Source: Gadus chalcogrammus (taxonomy: Eukaryota > Chordata > Actinopteri > Gadiformes > Gadidae). Taken from it: a stretch of DNA of 64,000 nucleotides. This document shows, one piece after another, positions 1 through 22,393 of this stretch (position 1 is its first letter; each line of letters starts with the position of its first letter). The stretch is taken from positions 8,813,145-8,877,144 of the forward strand of contig NC_079431.1 of assembly GCF_026213295.1 (NCBI RefSeq), given 5' to 3'. The translations under genes and the position numbers were made by a program. The notes under the pieces were generated by a model. That model did not search any database and had not been told where the DNA came from. It worked only from the letters and a program-made list of their open reading frames with translations.

Positions 1-2772
1 GCACCATACATGTTTAAACAAAGACTGGGTTACCGCGGGTTACCATTCATTATTCAGTAGCTAATAATAACAACAATTTTGTTACGCTGCAGTTTGCAAT
101 AAAACAGCCCGTGGATGTCTTCTCATAATGAGCTGTGTGTGTGTGCATACAAGGTCCCGCTGCAAAAAAATCCATTTGTGAATATCTATTAAAAGCCTCC
201 AAGAGATTAGGGAAAACAACACGTTTTGGTGAAGTCATTGTGCAGAGCATTTGCCTTTATGATGACTTTCATATACTCACATTTTTTGAGAATTAAATAG
301 AGCCTCTCTACTTCATCTCTGTACAGCTAAGTACTGCACACACCTGAGCATATGGACACAAACTATACTGTTGGTAAACCGTCAGGTGGTGCTCAGTATG
401 ATACAGGATATACTGTAGTTTAGATGTGGTTATTTAACATGTTCTCTATGGGTTTTTTAACCAGGCAGCTGTTCTGTGAGACTCCCATAGAGAGAGATGA
501 AGGGACTGAGAGCTAACAGTATACTGTGTTATAGCACATTGTAAAGTATGAGCTTCTAGGGATTTTAAAGTGTTTAACAGTGAAATATGTGTGGGTTATA
601 AAAACGTGACATTTCCTCATGAATTTTTTCCAAATTTATATAGTATGTCATAATCCGGCTAAGCAAATATTTAGAATAATAGTAAGAAATTCATTTTAAG
701 GAATAGACAGTTGTAGACCCCCAGCATTTGAACCAATATATTCAAAATCCATCCCCTTTGAACTTGGAAATAACACCGTTATTGAAATAACATCAAGTTT
801 CTGAAATACTGCTTCCATTGTAATGTTATTATTTATTATGATGATCGAACAGATACATCTATACACTAATACTAAATCTTTTTTTTTTTTAACATTATTT
901 AGGCAGCCTAATCTGTGACCTCTGTGCTCCAGGGGTCCTCAGAGAGACCAGGATGCAGCTGGTTGCCAGGACAACCAGCACTAGGAGGAGAAGGTGGAGG
1001 AGGAGGAAGCGTAGTGGTGCCTATAAATATGCTTGTCTGCGACTGGCTCTCAATTGGTGGCTTAATAATAATAATAATATAACTAAGGTGTTGGGGAATA
1101 TCTCCTATGAGGTTACAATAGCAACAGCCTTACCAAATACTATATATGTCATGTATTTTCGCTATACCATTTTCTCTATAGGTTCCCATACGTCCCTTCA
1201 AAACAAAAGGTCAGTATAAATTCCATTAAAATCAATACATTGGACTGGTCAGTCACATGAAGCTTATAGGACTGAATCAATATCAGCAGGGAGGAAATGT
1301 CATGAGTGCATCCTGTACTATTATTAATATAATAGCTAGTATATATAACTTATATAATTAACATAGTTAGCGCAGACAGCGGAGCCGGCAGGCTCCTTTT
1401 GATTCAATGGTGAATACCTTTATATTTCCCCGCCCTCCTCTCCTCCATCCTCTGGCCATTAGGGAGGATACTTGTTCACGCTGGCTAGACTCAGGCCCCT
1501 CTACCCCACATCCTTCTTCATATCCGCCTGCCTTCAGAAGTTCCCTTCTGCTTTAGCGACCCTGGCAATTTGGGAGATTCCACTCATGAATTTAGACATC
1601 AAAAAAGACAGTGCCAACACTGTAATGGCCTCTGTTCAAGCTGAATGAAGCGGGCGTACATTTTAATCATCTCCGTTGCTGTTTTGCTTGAAAACACACA
1701 AAGGAGTTTTTTTTTTGCTTCCTGGGGATGAGGGAATAAGGCTATTAACCTGGCTTTAACAAAGATATGTATTATGATTCCAAACAAGACATATGCTTTC
1801 GTATAGAGATCAGAAAACCAATTGGCTATGTCCAGCCTGCTCAATCAAGGAATGCAACTGTAATTTCTAAATTATGTGCATTTACACATTTGTTGACATT
1901 TTAATCACTAAGGTGAGGTGGTAAGAACTTAGTATTTTGTTATTCAGGAGGAATACAAGCAAGACACAATAGAAATTAAATGAAACTTATAAATAAATTA
2001 AATCTAGAATTAGTCAAAAATACCCTATTAAATATCTAGCAAACTTCAGGTTGTTGATTTGTCTCATTTCATTGTTGGCTGAATAAGCTGCATCATATAA
2101 TATTGTGCCTAGTAATCCCAAGAAAATTATGCTATCCTAATAATTAGTCATAATATGCAATCTATAGTATGCATATACCTTACATTTTGCTACCTCTGCA
2201 GTTGAGTCTATATGCATCATTCCAGTAATACCAGTTAGGACAGTATTTCCAGTAATACTATTGAGAGGGGAAGGAGGAAACAGAGACCTTGTTGATTAGC
2301 AGCTCTTTGTCGTCTGGCAGATGAAGAGATCATGTAATTAGATACCACTACGTTGATAATGAGAATTGTCAGACTCTTAACTAGCTTAACTTCATTTTCG
2401 TTGGAGGATTCTGTTTGATCTCTTCGATTATTGACATTTTGAGGATGTGGTAGACCTACCGCAAATCTAAATATCCAACAGACAGAAAGGGGGCAATAAA
2501 CCCAGTAAAACGTAATTGGATGTAAGGATGGCCTACGAGATTGGGCATCACAGACCCAAGAACAACAAAGACTTTCATATATTTTATAATCTATATTTGT
2601 TTAACATATCACAACAAGGCGTCTTTCATCTCAGCCAACGTGAAGCCCAGACAACTCAACAGAAGGCATATCTCTTATGAGACATCCATGCAGGCCTACC
2701 ATGTCATAGACGTACGGACACGTGTGTGAATGTTATGGTTTTGTAGAAAGACAACAAACCTCATCCACTCAC
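1..2772 (-). other. kif5c: kif5c intron 1 (partial)
   Basis: This AT-rich stretch follows the kif5c exon 1 donor and continues off the window. No kinesin exon 2 sequence is recognisable on the minus strand, and no long or family-like ORF is present on either strand. It contains short A/T homopolymers and TAA-type microrepeats (around 1065-1078) and nothing else that can be supported. Confidence 0.6.
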
Positions 2773-2898
2773 CGTAATAACAACAGTATCCTCCCCCTTA
2801 AATTTGGGGATATATTTGTCTCCCCTGGAGAGTTCAGAGTCGTTGAGTGGTCTGAATCGGCACATCACTTTAACGCCGCACTCCGACGAGTCCCCCAT
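2773..2898 (-). CDS. kif5c: kif5c, first coding exon (partial gene)
   Basis: This exon encodes the N-terminus of a conventional kinesin heavy chain, the ATP-driven motor that carries cargo toward microtubule plus ends. It has 42 codons from an ATG in good context (GACATGG) and ends at donor ACG|GTGAGT in phase 0. The peptide opens [19 protein letters not shown] and continues [12 protein letters not shown], the first beta strands of the KIF5 motor domain. The wording is closest to KIF5C among the three KIF5 paralogues, and the position beside epc2 matches human EPC2-KIF5C. The P-loop, switch regions, stalk and tail are not present and must lie below coordinate 1. The frame stays open for 24 codons upstream but contains no ATG, so this start is preferred. 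The exon itself is secure; the C versus A or B assignment rests mainly on synteny. Confidence 0.86.
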
Positions 2899-3714
2899 GT
2901 CGACGCCTCGGGTGAAGTTCAGAAAATGTTGAGTAATAAACCCCGAAACCTCCGCTTCACCTGGTTCCAAAATGTTCCCACTTTGGAGAAACGCGACGTC
3001 AGATTGCGGGATTCCGCCGTGGTTACACCTACAGAAAGCCTACAACACGAGCAGACGCCCTCCGTTCGAACAAGCCATTAAAAACTATGTTTTTTTTCTA
3101 TTTCCACCTAAAACTAATGTGAGAACGTAATTGGTTAAACCAGGTTTGCTTATTTGTGTATCGAGGTTCCCGAGTTTGTACGCTCGTTTATCCTCGGCTC
3201 GTCTCAACATCAAAGTGCGTCGCTTGTGCCATCCTTCCTACCGCAGGAGCCAGACCCGTTTCCCAGGGATGCGCTCACCATCCCACCAAGGTCCACTCGA
3301 GAAGCTGGAGGATCACGTGGTTATGGACCGTAACCCAACAGAGATTAATGGTGGGAGATGTAGTTCACTTGGATGTGTAGGCTAGTTGGTCAAGCCATGC
3401 ATGTTGTGTTGTCGTTTCAGCTCAAGGTCAGTAACCCAACATCTAAACGTCATTTCAATATTCGTTTGTAAGAGAAATATCAAAAAAAAAAAAACATTCG
3501 GATAATAACGGAGATCTATAACGGATCTCAGACCACTTCCCATGGATATGGCTGAGCTTCTATTGCTGCCAGAATCAATTACTGCTCCACCTGCAGTTTA
3601 TAACTGGAAATTACAATGAAATATAAAAATGGTGAACGAATATGACATTTATCAATGTTCAAAAATAATCACAGAAAAATCACACAAAGTCGACCAGCAG
3701 TGACGTAATGAATA
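2899..3714. promoter_or_regulatory. kif5c 5' UTR and promoter region, epc2 3' flank
   Basis: This 0.8 kb lies between the kif5c start codon and the likely epc2 polyadenylation site. The first 150 bases upstream of the ATG have moderate CpG content and should hold the kif5c 5' UTR. A perfect E-box (CACGTG) lies at 3314-3319. No TATA box or strong CpG island stands out, so the promoter location is inferred from gene position only. Confidence 0.35.
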
Positions 3715-3727
3715 GATGTATTTTTTT

Positions 3728-3733
3728 TTTATT
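3728..3733 (-). terminator. epc2: candidate epc2 polyadenylation signal
   Basis: On the minus strand these bases read AATAAA, about 1.45 kb after the epc2 stop codon, with kif5c starting downstream. Cleavage would fall near 3705-3715. An ATTAAA variant near 4390 could give a shorter 3' end. No transcript evidence is available. Confidence 0.35.
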
Positions 3734-4631
3734 TCCCAGCATTTTTTTCTGAAACACACAAGAACAAGTAACAAGGAAAAACTTATGTCTGAAGACATAG
3801 TGCATGGAATCTAAGCATTACACATTTAAATACAAATGTGTTTGGTTTCTTTTTGTCCAACATCTGTACAGGGTTAACTACATTGACTACACTACCACTA
3901 TGGGGAAAAGGCCTGGCACTGACCATCAGACATTGTTTCAACATGTTACTTGCCCCTTGATCAAAAGGAGGAGGGAAACGTTTTGATTTCGTGAAAAGCA
4001 AAATCAATGGCTTGACAACCCAGGAGTTTAGTCCCCGCTCACTTTCCCAAGTATCTGAAAAGCTCTACCAATAGGCCGCTCTACTCCTGTGTTCATTGGC
4101 TTGTGTCCCTACCCGTTTAAAAAGGCAAATATATTATAAAAAAGTTTCCCCAATTAACATTTTTTCCAAGGATGCATATATTTGTTTTTGTTCGTGGTTT
4201 TTTTCCAGAGAGGATTTAAATAAATAGGTTTAGGTGAAGAAAATGGTTAGAATTCTACGGGATGTTGTTTTTTCTACATACAGAATGAAAGGCGAAACAA
4301 ATTATTAAAAATTAAAAAAAACAATTCCTGTTCCACCAAACAAAAAGGGACAGAAAAGATTTTTTTCTCAATGGAAAAAATGCCACTTATTTAATAAAAA
4401 AAAAGTCTATCTCCAATTTGTGAAACCAAATCGTATCACGTTCATTTTTCCCCATCTTTGGAAAAAAAAAAAAGGCTTGCAACCGAATATGCTGGCAGGA
4501 CAATCTTTCCCCATCTTCGGCAGAGACTCTGCTGATTGGTTTGAGTGAAATACAAAATGTAAACATTGCAAAATAAATAAGTGGACCCATGATCCCAACA
4601 CTTAGCTTTTGCATTTCTTTCTTTCATTTCT

Positions 4632-4777
<146 letters not shown>

Positions 4778-5178
4778 AAGTGCAAAAGCATGATGACAAA
4801 TTCATTTGCTTCAAGTAACAAAAGGAAAAAACGGAAACGTACTAATGATACAAATATACTATTTTACACAGCCGTGATACTTCCAATTTACAAAATGTAC
4901 ACTTATAATATTGACAAATGGGTTAAAATATTTTGATATGCTCGATTCTGTATAGGTCCTTGTATAATCTCCACCAGCCTCCGTTCGCCCCACTGCCACT
5001 CATAGTGGATGGGGGGCTTGCATTCATTATGGGGAGGAGGGGTAGGGGCTCCGTTAGTCACATTCACTGGTCTGAGCAGAGTCTGGGCGAGAGGACAATG
5101 GCGCAAAGTAATAAGGGGGTGGGCGCGCAGGGGTGTGTTGGGGAGGGATAGGTTGGGGGTGGATGGCTGTGGAGAGGG

Positions 5179-14238
<9,060 letters not shown>

Positions 14239-14580
14239 TGTTAGCGCCTAACGTAATCACAGAGCCACCGAAGGAAATGTGAATCCCGCCAGAATACGAT
14301 AGAGATATCGGTATAAATCCAGGAGGGACACGGCTGTTTCCACAAAAGTAGAATTCATTGGTTTTCACTTGCTTGAAATGTCGCACGAAAAGCCATTTTT
14401 GGTCGAGATTAACCTGATATAATGGCTATTTTTGTCGTCTGGTCTACTCTCTGCGCCATGGAAAACATGGCGGACATGTCCACAGTAGCGGCGGAGCAAT
14501 CCCGGCAGCCAGTGCGACACATCTGAAAAACATGGGCCGTGATGGTGCGTGCGCAACATGAGCGGCTCTCGCAATGTCGG
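14239..14580 (-). promoter_or_regulatory. epc2: epc2 5' UTR and promoter region
   Basis: This is the CpG-bearing sequence directly upstream of the epc2 ATG. A YY1-like core (AACATGGCGGACAT, 14465-14478 on the plus strand) lies about 230 bp upstream, as expected for a TATA-less housekeeping promoter. The transcription start itself is not visible. Confidence 0.4.
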
Positions 14581-17140
14581 CTCGCACGTCAGACCAAATT
14601 GTGCATATTAAATATCACAGAGATGTTTATTTATAGGCAGTGTTTCCCATTAATAGACTTAACCGCGGCCTACAATGATTTCAGAATACGATCTCACAAT
14701 ATAAATAGCAAAAGTGTCTTGCTATGATTATATTATTACAAAAGAGATGTCTCTGTTGGGAATCCAGCCCCTTAATATGCTTTCCAAATTAATATTCTTT
14801 AAATTGATGAATTGTTTTCTGCTGAGGTAATACTTGAAAAACATGAGCAGTTTCAGTTTGCATGAGGCAGCATGTGTTAACTCTAAGGGGGTAGCAGGAT
14901 ACCCAACTACAGGCTTCGTTATTTTACTGTGCTGTTATTCCATCCGATTTCGGGATTTAATAAGGAGATTACAATTACTCAATCATTATTTTTGTGATTT
15001 ACTTATGACAAAAGATTCAGTTGATACAACCATTTAATATAAAGTAAAGACAATATTTTCTTTCTTCATAAAAACTTTGGAATAAATGTAACTGGAAGAT
15101 TTATGTAACAAAATATAGGTTTAATAGACATTTCCTGTTGCAGTCGAACATTATTTAAAATTGTATAAGATGGTGAAATGCCATAGGATTTGATTAAGAA
15201 CATTTCATAAATGGGTAGAACATTATGGGCATTTACAAATAACATTACATTACATTATATACAATTTACATTTTAAATATAGAGCACCATCTTCGACATG
15301 GGGTAGATTTCCTTTCCTTTCCTTAATTAGTATAACATTCATTTCAAAATAAGACAAAACTAAAATTGTAATATGCATACAATCACTTAGAATATTTACA
15401 GTAAAACTCATTAAATCAGTGAGATCATTTACATGCACTTCAATTATCGTATCGTCATATTCAAGTATTTCAATATATTCATGATCTTCAAGTATTACCT
15501 TTTTTTCCATTAGGATACATTGGCTATAAGCCAGGTTAATTAGATATCTAGAATTATCTTCATGTGGTTGGTTACAAGATGAGGATTTTCTTACGTGATA
15601 TTAAAATGCTTCTCTGTCATGACCATCCAGCTCTGATATATGCAAGTGTGTGTGGGGGGGGGGAATTGAAATACATAATTAAGGGTATGGTATAATTATA
15701 TGATTACAGCTTTCTGAATACTGTAAATATTACAATAAAAGGACATCCTGAAATTAGTTTAATAAAGAATCACAAGAACAGTATATGATTTGAGATCGCA
15801 CAGCAATAATAGTGTTAGGGCCAAGTCCCAGGCTGTATGGCTGATAAAAGAAAATCTAATTTACAGGGATTTGATATGTAACCACTCTTTATAGATAATA
15901 CAGCTTTGGAAATCAGTGTTTCCCAAATATATTGATAAACACCAGAAGGAACCTCTGCATAGGGTTTAGAAAATCGACAAACATTTTATGCAAGAGGACA
16001 TATGAACATATGCAGAAAGTTGTTATGCTAGTGGATGGGATATTGGCAAAAACTGAATTTGGAGACCGAAAACAAACCCTTAGTAATATTATGAGGCATG
16101 GTCTTTGACAAAAAATGCATCGTATGATTCATATGACACCTATTAAAGTTAGTACAATGCTACAAGGTGCAGACAATCATGTACCAGCTGTTAGAAAATG
16201 GTTCACGCTTCACAATTCTACTTTGGTTTTGTCTTTACTTTTTATAGTTTAGTAGAACGCATACACATTAATATAGTTTATGAATAAGGAATTAAAGCAG
16301 CACACGAGGAACATGGATAATGGGAAGTTTATGAAAAGTTAATAATAACTTTGCAGTGGAGAAATTGGGACACCATTCAGTGTTTGAAATTGCGTGATAG
16401 CCTGTTCAAAAATAATCTGTGAAGCAATATAATAGTCTGTTTTTGAGGACATTCAGGTTAATTGAGAAACAGTCCAACTGGTTGGTTTAGATTTTAGGCA
16501 GAATGTAAATACTGAAGGAATAGCACGGTTGACTAAATCTGTGCTTTAACAAAGGTGATCTAATGTTGCTTTTAACACATTTACTCAATCAAATTTCACT
16601 AGATTGATGTGATGGAGGAAACCTTGAGAACTTTAGATTTATCTTAGTCAACTAAAGGATAGTTTGAACCGCTTTAGGAACACATTTTAATGCAAGCTAT
16701 AGGGATGTGGCAATTTAGTAAACAAAGCAACACATGTTTTTTGAATATCATTTAATATTTCAAAGCTTTAGAGGCATGTTATTCTTGCTATATAACATGT
16801 ATTGATCTGGCATTTGTGTGTACAATGACAAAGTAATGGAAACCAAATCTTACCTACAGCCCCTCTAACCATTTGATATGAATACCATCTTCATGATCTA
16901 AGAAACTAGGTATTCAGTAGTTCAAATTTGACGATTCTCACAAGAACAACCAAGTTCACACAATTATGTTGTTTTGTCCCCCGGATAGTGCCAAATATGT
17001 AAACTTCCACAAACTGTCGTGGCTTCACAGAAGTCAGACATTTTTCTCATATTAAATACAAAATACAATTGGGGAGCTTTCCATCCATTTGAAGAGAATC
17101 AAAAATAAATAAATAAATAAAATCCCTCGATAGGTTCCTG
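14581..17140 (-). other. mbd5 3' UTR and epc2-mbd5 intergenic DNA
   Basis: These 2.5 kb between the mbd5 stop codon and the epc2 promoter are strongly AT-rich and non-coding. Long mammalian MBD5 3' UTRs suggest much of it is transcribed. Minus-strand AATAAA occurs at 14625-14630, and ATTAAA variants occur near 15034, 15122, 15760 and 16748, so the real end cannot be chosen. The 12-mer CAGTGTTTCCCA occurs twice (14638 and 15914). An AAAT microrepeat lies at 17101-17121, just after the stop codon. Confidence 0.45.
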
Positions 17141-17200
17141 TCATCTAAAGATCTTCCTCTTTTTGGCTTTGGGGGCTTTCCGTACACCATCTAGGCCTAC
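17141..17200 (-). CDS. mbd5: mbd5 coding exon 9 (terminal)
   Basis: This exon has 19 codons plus TGA, reading [19 protein letters not shown]. It matches the basic C-terminus of human MBD5 (PKPKRRKISR) and probably acts as a nuclear localisation signal. Confidence 0.93.
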   Translation of the reverse strand, partial: VGLDGVRKAPKAKKRKIFR

Positions 17201-20200
17201 CTGTGGAGTCAGTTTAAAAAACACAGTTAAACATAAGGTTTGAAATCCATTTGAAATGCTTAACCCCCGCATTGGCTCTGCAGCCGTTATTCACACAATA
17301 CATTGGTCATAGTGTGAGTAATGGTGGCAAGCGCATTAGCATTCTTCCTTAAAGCCCATGGGACACCACTAGCTCCAATCTATAGAGAGCTATAGGACTC
17401 CCTACAACAACATATGGTAACCAGAGTCATCATGCAAGCAACCCATTTTAACAAATCCAAATAAGACTAGACTCACATTAGCTGTAAATTTGTGCCACTG
17501 GCCCATTGCATTGTGCAAAGCATCCTCCATGTGGTCGTCTACTGCCCCAGCACTTCGAAAAACAAACACATACACAACATTAAACATATTATTTCATTGC
17601 TTATGGTTGTCCTTTTAACTGTGAGACAGCAAATGGATTAATACAATTCATGGAGTTTCAACTTACCTCAGGTGAATACCATTAGCTTTGTGCAATGTGT
17701 TCAGGTCATCCTTCAAGGTCTGGTGAAATCTCACAGGCTCCATCTGAAAGGTTTCCAGAAAATATAAAAACTCGAATATCAAATATTTGATAGTCAAATA
17801 TGTCTATCCTCATACACAATTTCCATCACTTAAACAGCAAGCCAAGCGTCTAATGAAGCAATTTTTTTAAATAAAATAACAATCACGTATTGTTAACGCC
17901 TTACCTTGCTTTGCATCATTTCACCAACACTGCAGAGATAAGACGGCCCCTCCATTTTCATCTTGCCGGGCCAGGGATGAAAGCTCGGGGCCCCGGCCCA
18001 CAGCAGATCTCCTCCGGGTTGTGCCGGTTGTCTGTGGGCCAACGGTCGCCCAGGGTGATGCAGGCTGACGGGTCCCATGAGCCGCTCTTCACTCATCTGG
18101 CCTTCTGCAATATTCAGCACAAAGGACCCGTTGAGGCTGCCTGCATCACGCGCGCCGCCGCCACCGTAGTTCCCGTTGAGCTGACCGTTTAAATATCCGT
18201 TGGACCGCTTGGGAAAATACGCTTGCCGGCCATCGGCAGCAGGGCCGTGCTCGGGGGACTGGATGACCCCGCCTGACGCGTGGGCTCCGCTCCTCGCTGG
18301 GCCGAGGTGGCCGTTCCTGGGGTGGTTACCGTTCAGCTGAGCGGGGCTCTGCTCCTGCGGCGTGGGGAAGGCGTGTCTGGCCATAAACTCCGTGTAGAAG
18401 CCGCTCCCGTCCTGCGCCCGAGCCTGCGACAGACTCCTCTCGGCCTGGCTGAGCCCGTACGGCGGACCGCCGTTGGCACCGGAGCTCCATTGCGGGCCGC
18501 GGCCGAACTGAAGCAGCGCCTCCGGGGCGGAGGGCAGGCCGTTAGAGTGCTTGAGTTTCGCGGGGGTCCGTCGCGGCCCGGCCGGTTGTTGAGAGGCCTC
18601 GTCGGGATAGGCGCGGGGCGACCCGTGAATGACTGACTGGGAGAGGTCCAGCTGCGGGGCCGCTTGGGGTGCCGAAAACGCGCAATTGCGGACGATGACA
18701 CTCGACACGGCCTCCCCGCGCGACCCGGCTCGCACCCGTTGGCTGGTGGGGTTCGCGTCTGTGCTCGGAGGCCCGCCCTGGGCTATGGAGAGGCCCTGCT
18801 GGCTGGCCTGGAAGCACATGGCATCCGGGAGACCCACGCCCTGCTGATCCGATACCATGCCGGCAGGGTGTGGTATCCTCTCAGCGAGACTCACCTACCA
18901 CAAGAAAACCCAAGAGATTAGATTGAAACTATTCTATTGAGAAGGTGGATTTCAATACTTTGGCAGGTTTTAACCAACCTAAGTCATGACAACAACACAT
19001 TCATCTGACCTTGAAGGTTCTGAGGAGGCCATTCATGGAGCTGGGGGAGCGTGGGTGACGATTGGAGTCACAACAAGAAAGGCTGTCTGGGCACTGGAGG
19101 AAGTCCACGGCCTGGGCAGGAAGTTGTCCCGAGGCGTCCTTTGGCTGTTGCTTCTGTGGCCGGCGCCGCAGGCTACCGTTCTGGAGTTTTCTTGAAGCCG
19201 AGTCCAGGAAATGAGCCTTACCTGTGGAAGTGGCGAAAGATACGACCCAGAAGGGGGGGCAGGGAGAAAGGGAAGGGTCAAATGAGAGGTAAAGATAAAC
19301 AGAAACCATGTTCATAAGGGTAAGGAAGACCCATCACGATAGAGTCCTGTATTGGAAGGATCCAGAGAGGCATATTGGACCATCCAAGCATCTAATGTTG
19401 TAGGATTTAAATGCAAGCACAAAAATGTATCAAGGCTAGCGTAACACTAGTAAAGAGGTTGTGTTACATTTATAATCTAGGGATGATGTGTGCAGATGAT
19501 GTGAAAAAAACGAGGGTTAAGAAATGAATTAGTGACACGGAAATCATATATTAGACAATGTAATAATGACAGGAAAAGAAAATCATATTTTTGGAGCATT
19601 TAGATAAACTCAACAGCTCAGGAGTTGAATAATTATCTATCAGAAAGACCTTCACCAGGACAAATTACATAAAATTCAGGGGCAAGGCAAACACGGAGTG
19701 GTTTGCCAAAAGAAACCCTCTCACACTCTCCGCCAGTGAATGCAAACCTTACCTTTTCCAGACAGTCCCTAGGCTACCATAGACAGAAATAGTGTGCGGC
19801 AGTGTTCACAGAGCAGTGACAGAAGGAATGGTGAGCTTTGCTGCCAAATCAAAAAGGTTTCAAAAACGGGATGACAAACCTCAAACAAAGGGGCCACCAT
19901 GATCCGCTAACTCGTGGTTTTGCGAAGGACATGTGCTGAATCCACAGAGCTTGGACGCGAAGTGAGTGTGATCATTTGTGTGGAGCTCCTGTATTGAGAG
20001 AGAAATGCATCCTACGTTGAGGGGTGCGTGTATGAATTTGGCTGATCGGTGCTGAAAAGAGATCTGCTTTTCCCAGGCAAACTAGGCTATGAAAACCGGG
20101 TTAGGGACATTACAAAGTTACTACAGTCAGATTTAAATTCCAGAGACATCTTTACCAATTATAAACCGATATTAAAAAAATGTAAACAAATTCATCCTTG

Positions 20201-22360
20201 AGGAAAGAGAAAAAATACTAAAAACTACAACTTAACCAAACAAATCCACCTTCTTCAATTAGGTACCTATAAACCTTCACTGTATATCACCGTCTTGTGT
20301 GTTTGTGATCATATATTCTGAGGCTGGCATTTCCCCTATGAAAAAAAGGATAACCGAGCCACTAAGACCACTTCCCAGGGTATTCCGGCCACGCGATTCG
20401 CAGTGGTGATGAATGTTTTCTCTCAAGTTAGCCATCACCTTTAATGAAACATGTGTTGACCAGGAAGTGATGCAAGAATAATAAACTAGTCTGTCATGTT
20501 AATGTTACTAAAGGAACTTTTTAGTGGTAGGAAAACTGCCATTGCCTTCACAAAACCCTATATGATCCATAAAAAATGATGGGAAATTCAAATTGTGCCC
20601 TAGAGTAGGGTATTGTTGCAATGTTTAAAATAAGCAAGAAAAAATGTAAATGATGGAATTGAGATGAAAACAGCTAGTACACAAGGACAAAAGGGGTTTA
20701 TTCCTAGACTAAAATGGGAGGGATTTGTTGATTGCTCAATAGAGGGTAAAAATTAAGTATCCCATAGAAAAATATACATATATTCCGTATTTAATTCCTT
20801 CATGGAGGAACATCTAGAATGTTTTGGCCAATACTTTGGATAAATGGGTTACCTGATTCGGGGTACATTTCGAAACCACCATTGGACATCACCGGGGGAA
20901 ATCCTGTTCCATCTTTAAAACCGAGGCCGCCCTGGGACTGTTTTACATGATGACCCATTTGTGGTGGCTGAGAGTTTTGGTTACATATGGACCCTTCCAC
21001 TTCATGTCCGCCGTAACTCAGGGTCCTTATATTCCCAACAAAAGGCAGATTGTGCGTTTGATTCACTTGACGTGCAAACTGTTCCATGTTCCGGGGCTCC
21101 CCTGGATCATCACGACAGTCTTTACTGAAGTTCCGATAGCCTGCGATGTCTCTAATTTGGAGATGAAGGGGTCCATGCACGTTCTGCATGTTTGACAATG
21201 AAGGCACACTATCCTCAAAAAACAGCGGTTTGCCAGGCAAGGGCAGTGGTTGACACGCATGGCTCAGTCCATTCTGGGCTTCCAGCTGATTGCTAATAGG
21301 TTGGACAAGTGGTGCCATTGACACATCGTTGTTTGCCACTTGCTGCAAGAGCCTTTTAGTGGGCTCTGGATAGCCATGCGAACTGGGGCCGTGCTGCATG
21401 TTCATATGGAAGGACATGTTCCCGTCGGGCTCGGCGGGGGGTTTCCGCTTGCGCTGCGCCCCTCGCTGCTGGGACATGAGTTTGTCTCGGAGCGCCGCTC
21501 TTCCGCTCTGTCCCTCTCCCAAAGGAACTCCGGCACCGCGTAGATACTGGGGCTCCAGACTGCCACATCCTTCGCTGTACGGCTGCCTGCCGCCCCCGAC
21601 CAACCCAGGGTGACCCGAGCTGCCACCCAGGTTGTTTTGATGGACTAGCTGTGCTTTGGCCGCCGCGGACAGTAGACTACTGGCTGGGAAGGTGGGAGGA
21701 TTCTGTCGGTCGAGTTGGCGCGGGCCCGTCTTCAGAGGGAGTCTCGCTTGATTGAGGCTGTCGGCTCTGGGGGGAGGAAGGCGTATGGACTCAGAATGCA
21801 CACCGCCACCACCAGTGTTTATTGCTACTAGTGGCTGGATCACAGACTCGGCCATGTGATGGAGCGGCACGGAGGTCTTTGGGGATGAAACGGGCCCCTG
21901 CAAAGACCGGGAAGGCTGCTGCTGCTGCGATGGCACCTGTGAAGCCAGGGCGACACTACCGTAATGCGAGGAGGCAACGGACGCGTGTTGGTGCAAAGAG
22001 AGCTCCTTTAACCTAACGGGTGCAGGTGGGGCTGCCATGTGTACTGGAGATCTAACGGGTGAAGATGAAATGGACGACAGCGCGGGGTGTTGCTGGCCTC
22101 TCGGGCCAGGCCCAGCCACTCCAGACTTCACCGCCGGCATGGGGAGATTACTAGGCAAGGGGACGATGGCAGGAGGGGCGTGCACAGACGCCCCTTGAGG
22201 ATGGTTATTGACCTGGAGTCTGGAGGGTGTGGGGACGGCTTGGTCATGAAAGTCTAAGAGGCTCGGTATCGGGTCGAGTATGCCGAGGGGGTCCTTTTCA
22301 GAGGAGCTCATGCATCTCTTCTGCACAACGTAGGGGGCGTGCTGTAGGACCTGGGGGTGG

Positions 22361-22393
<33 letters not shown>

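Noticed and set aside
18280..18921. Plus-strand ORFs opposite mbd5 exon 6
   Set aside because: They are antisense shadows of a GC-rich coding exon, where stop codons are rare on all strands.
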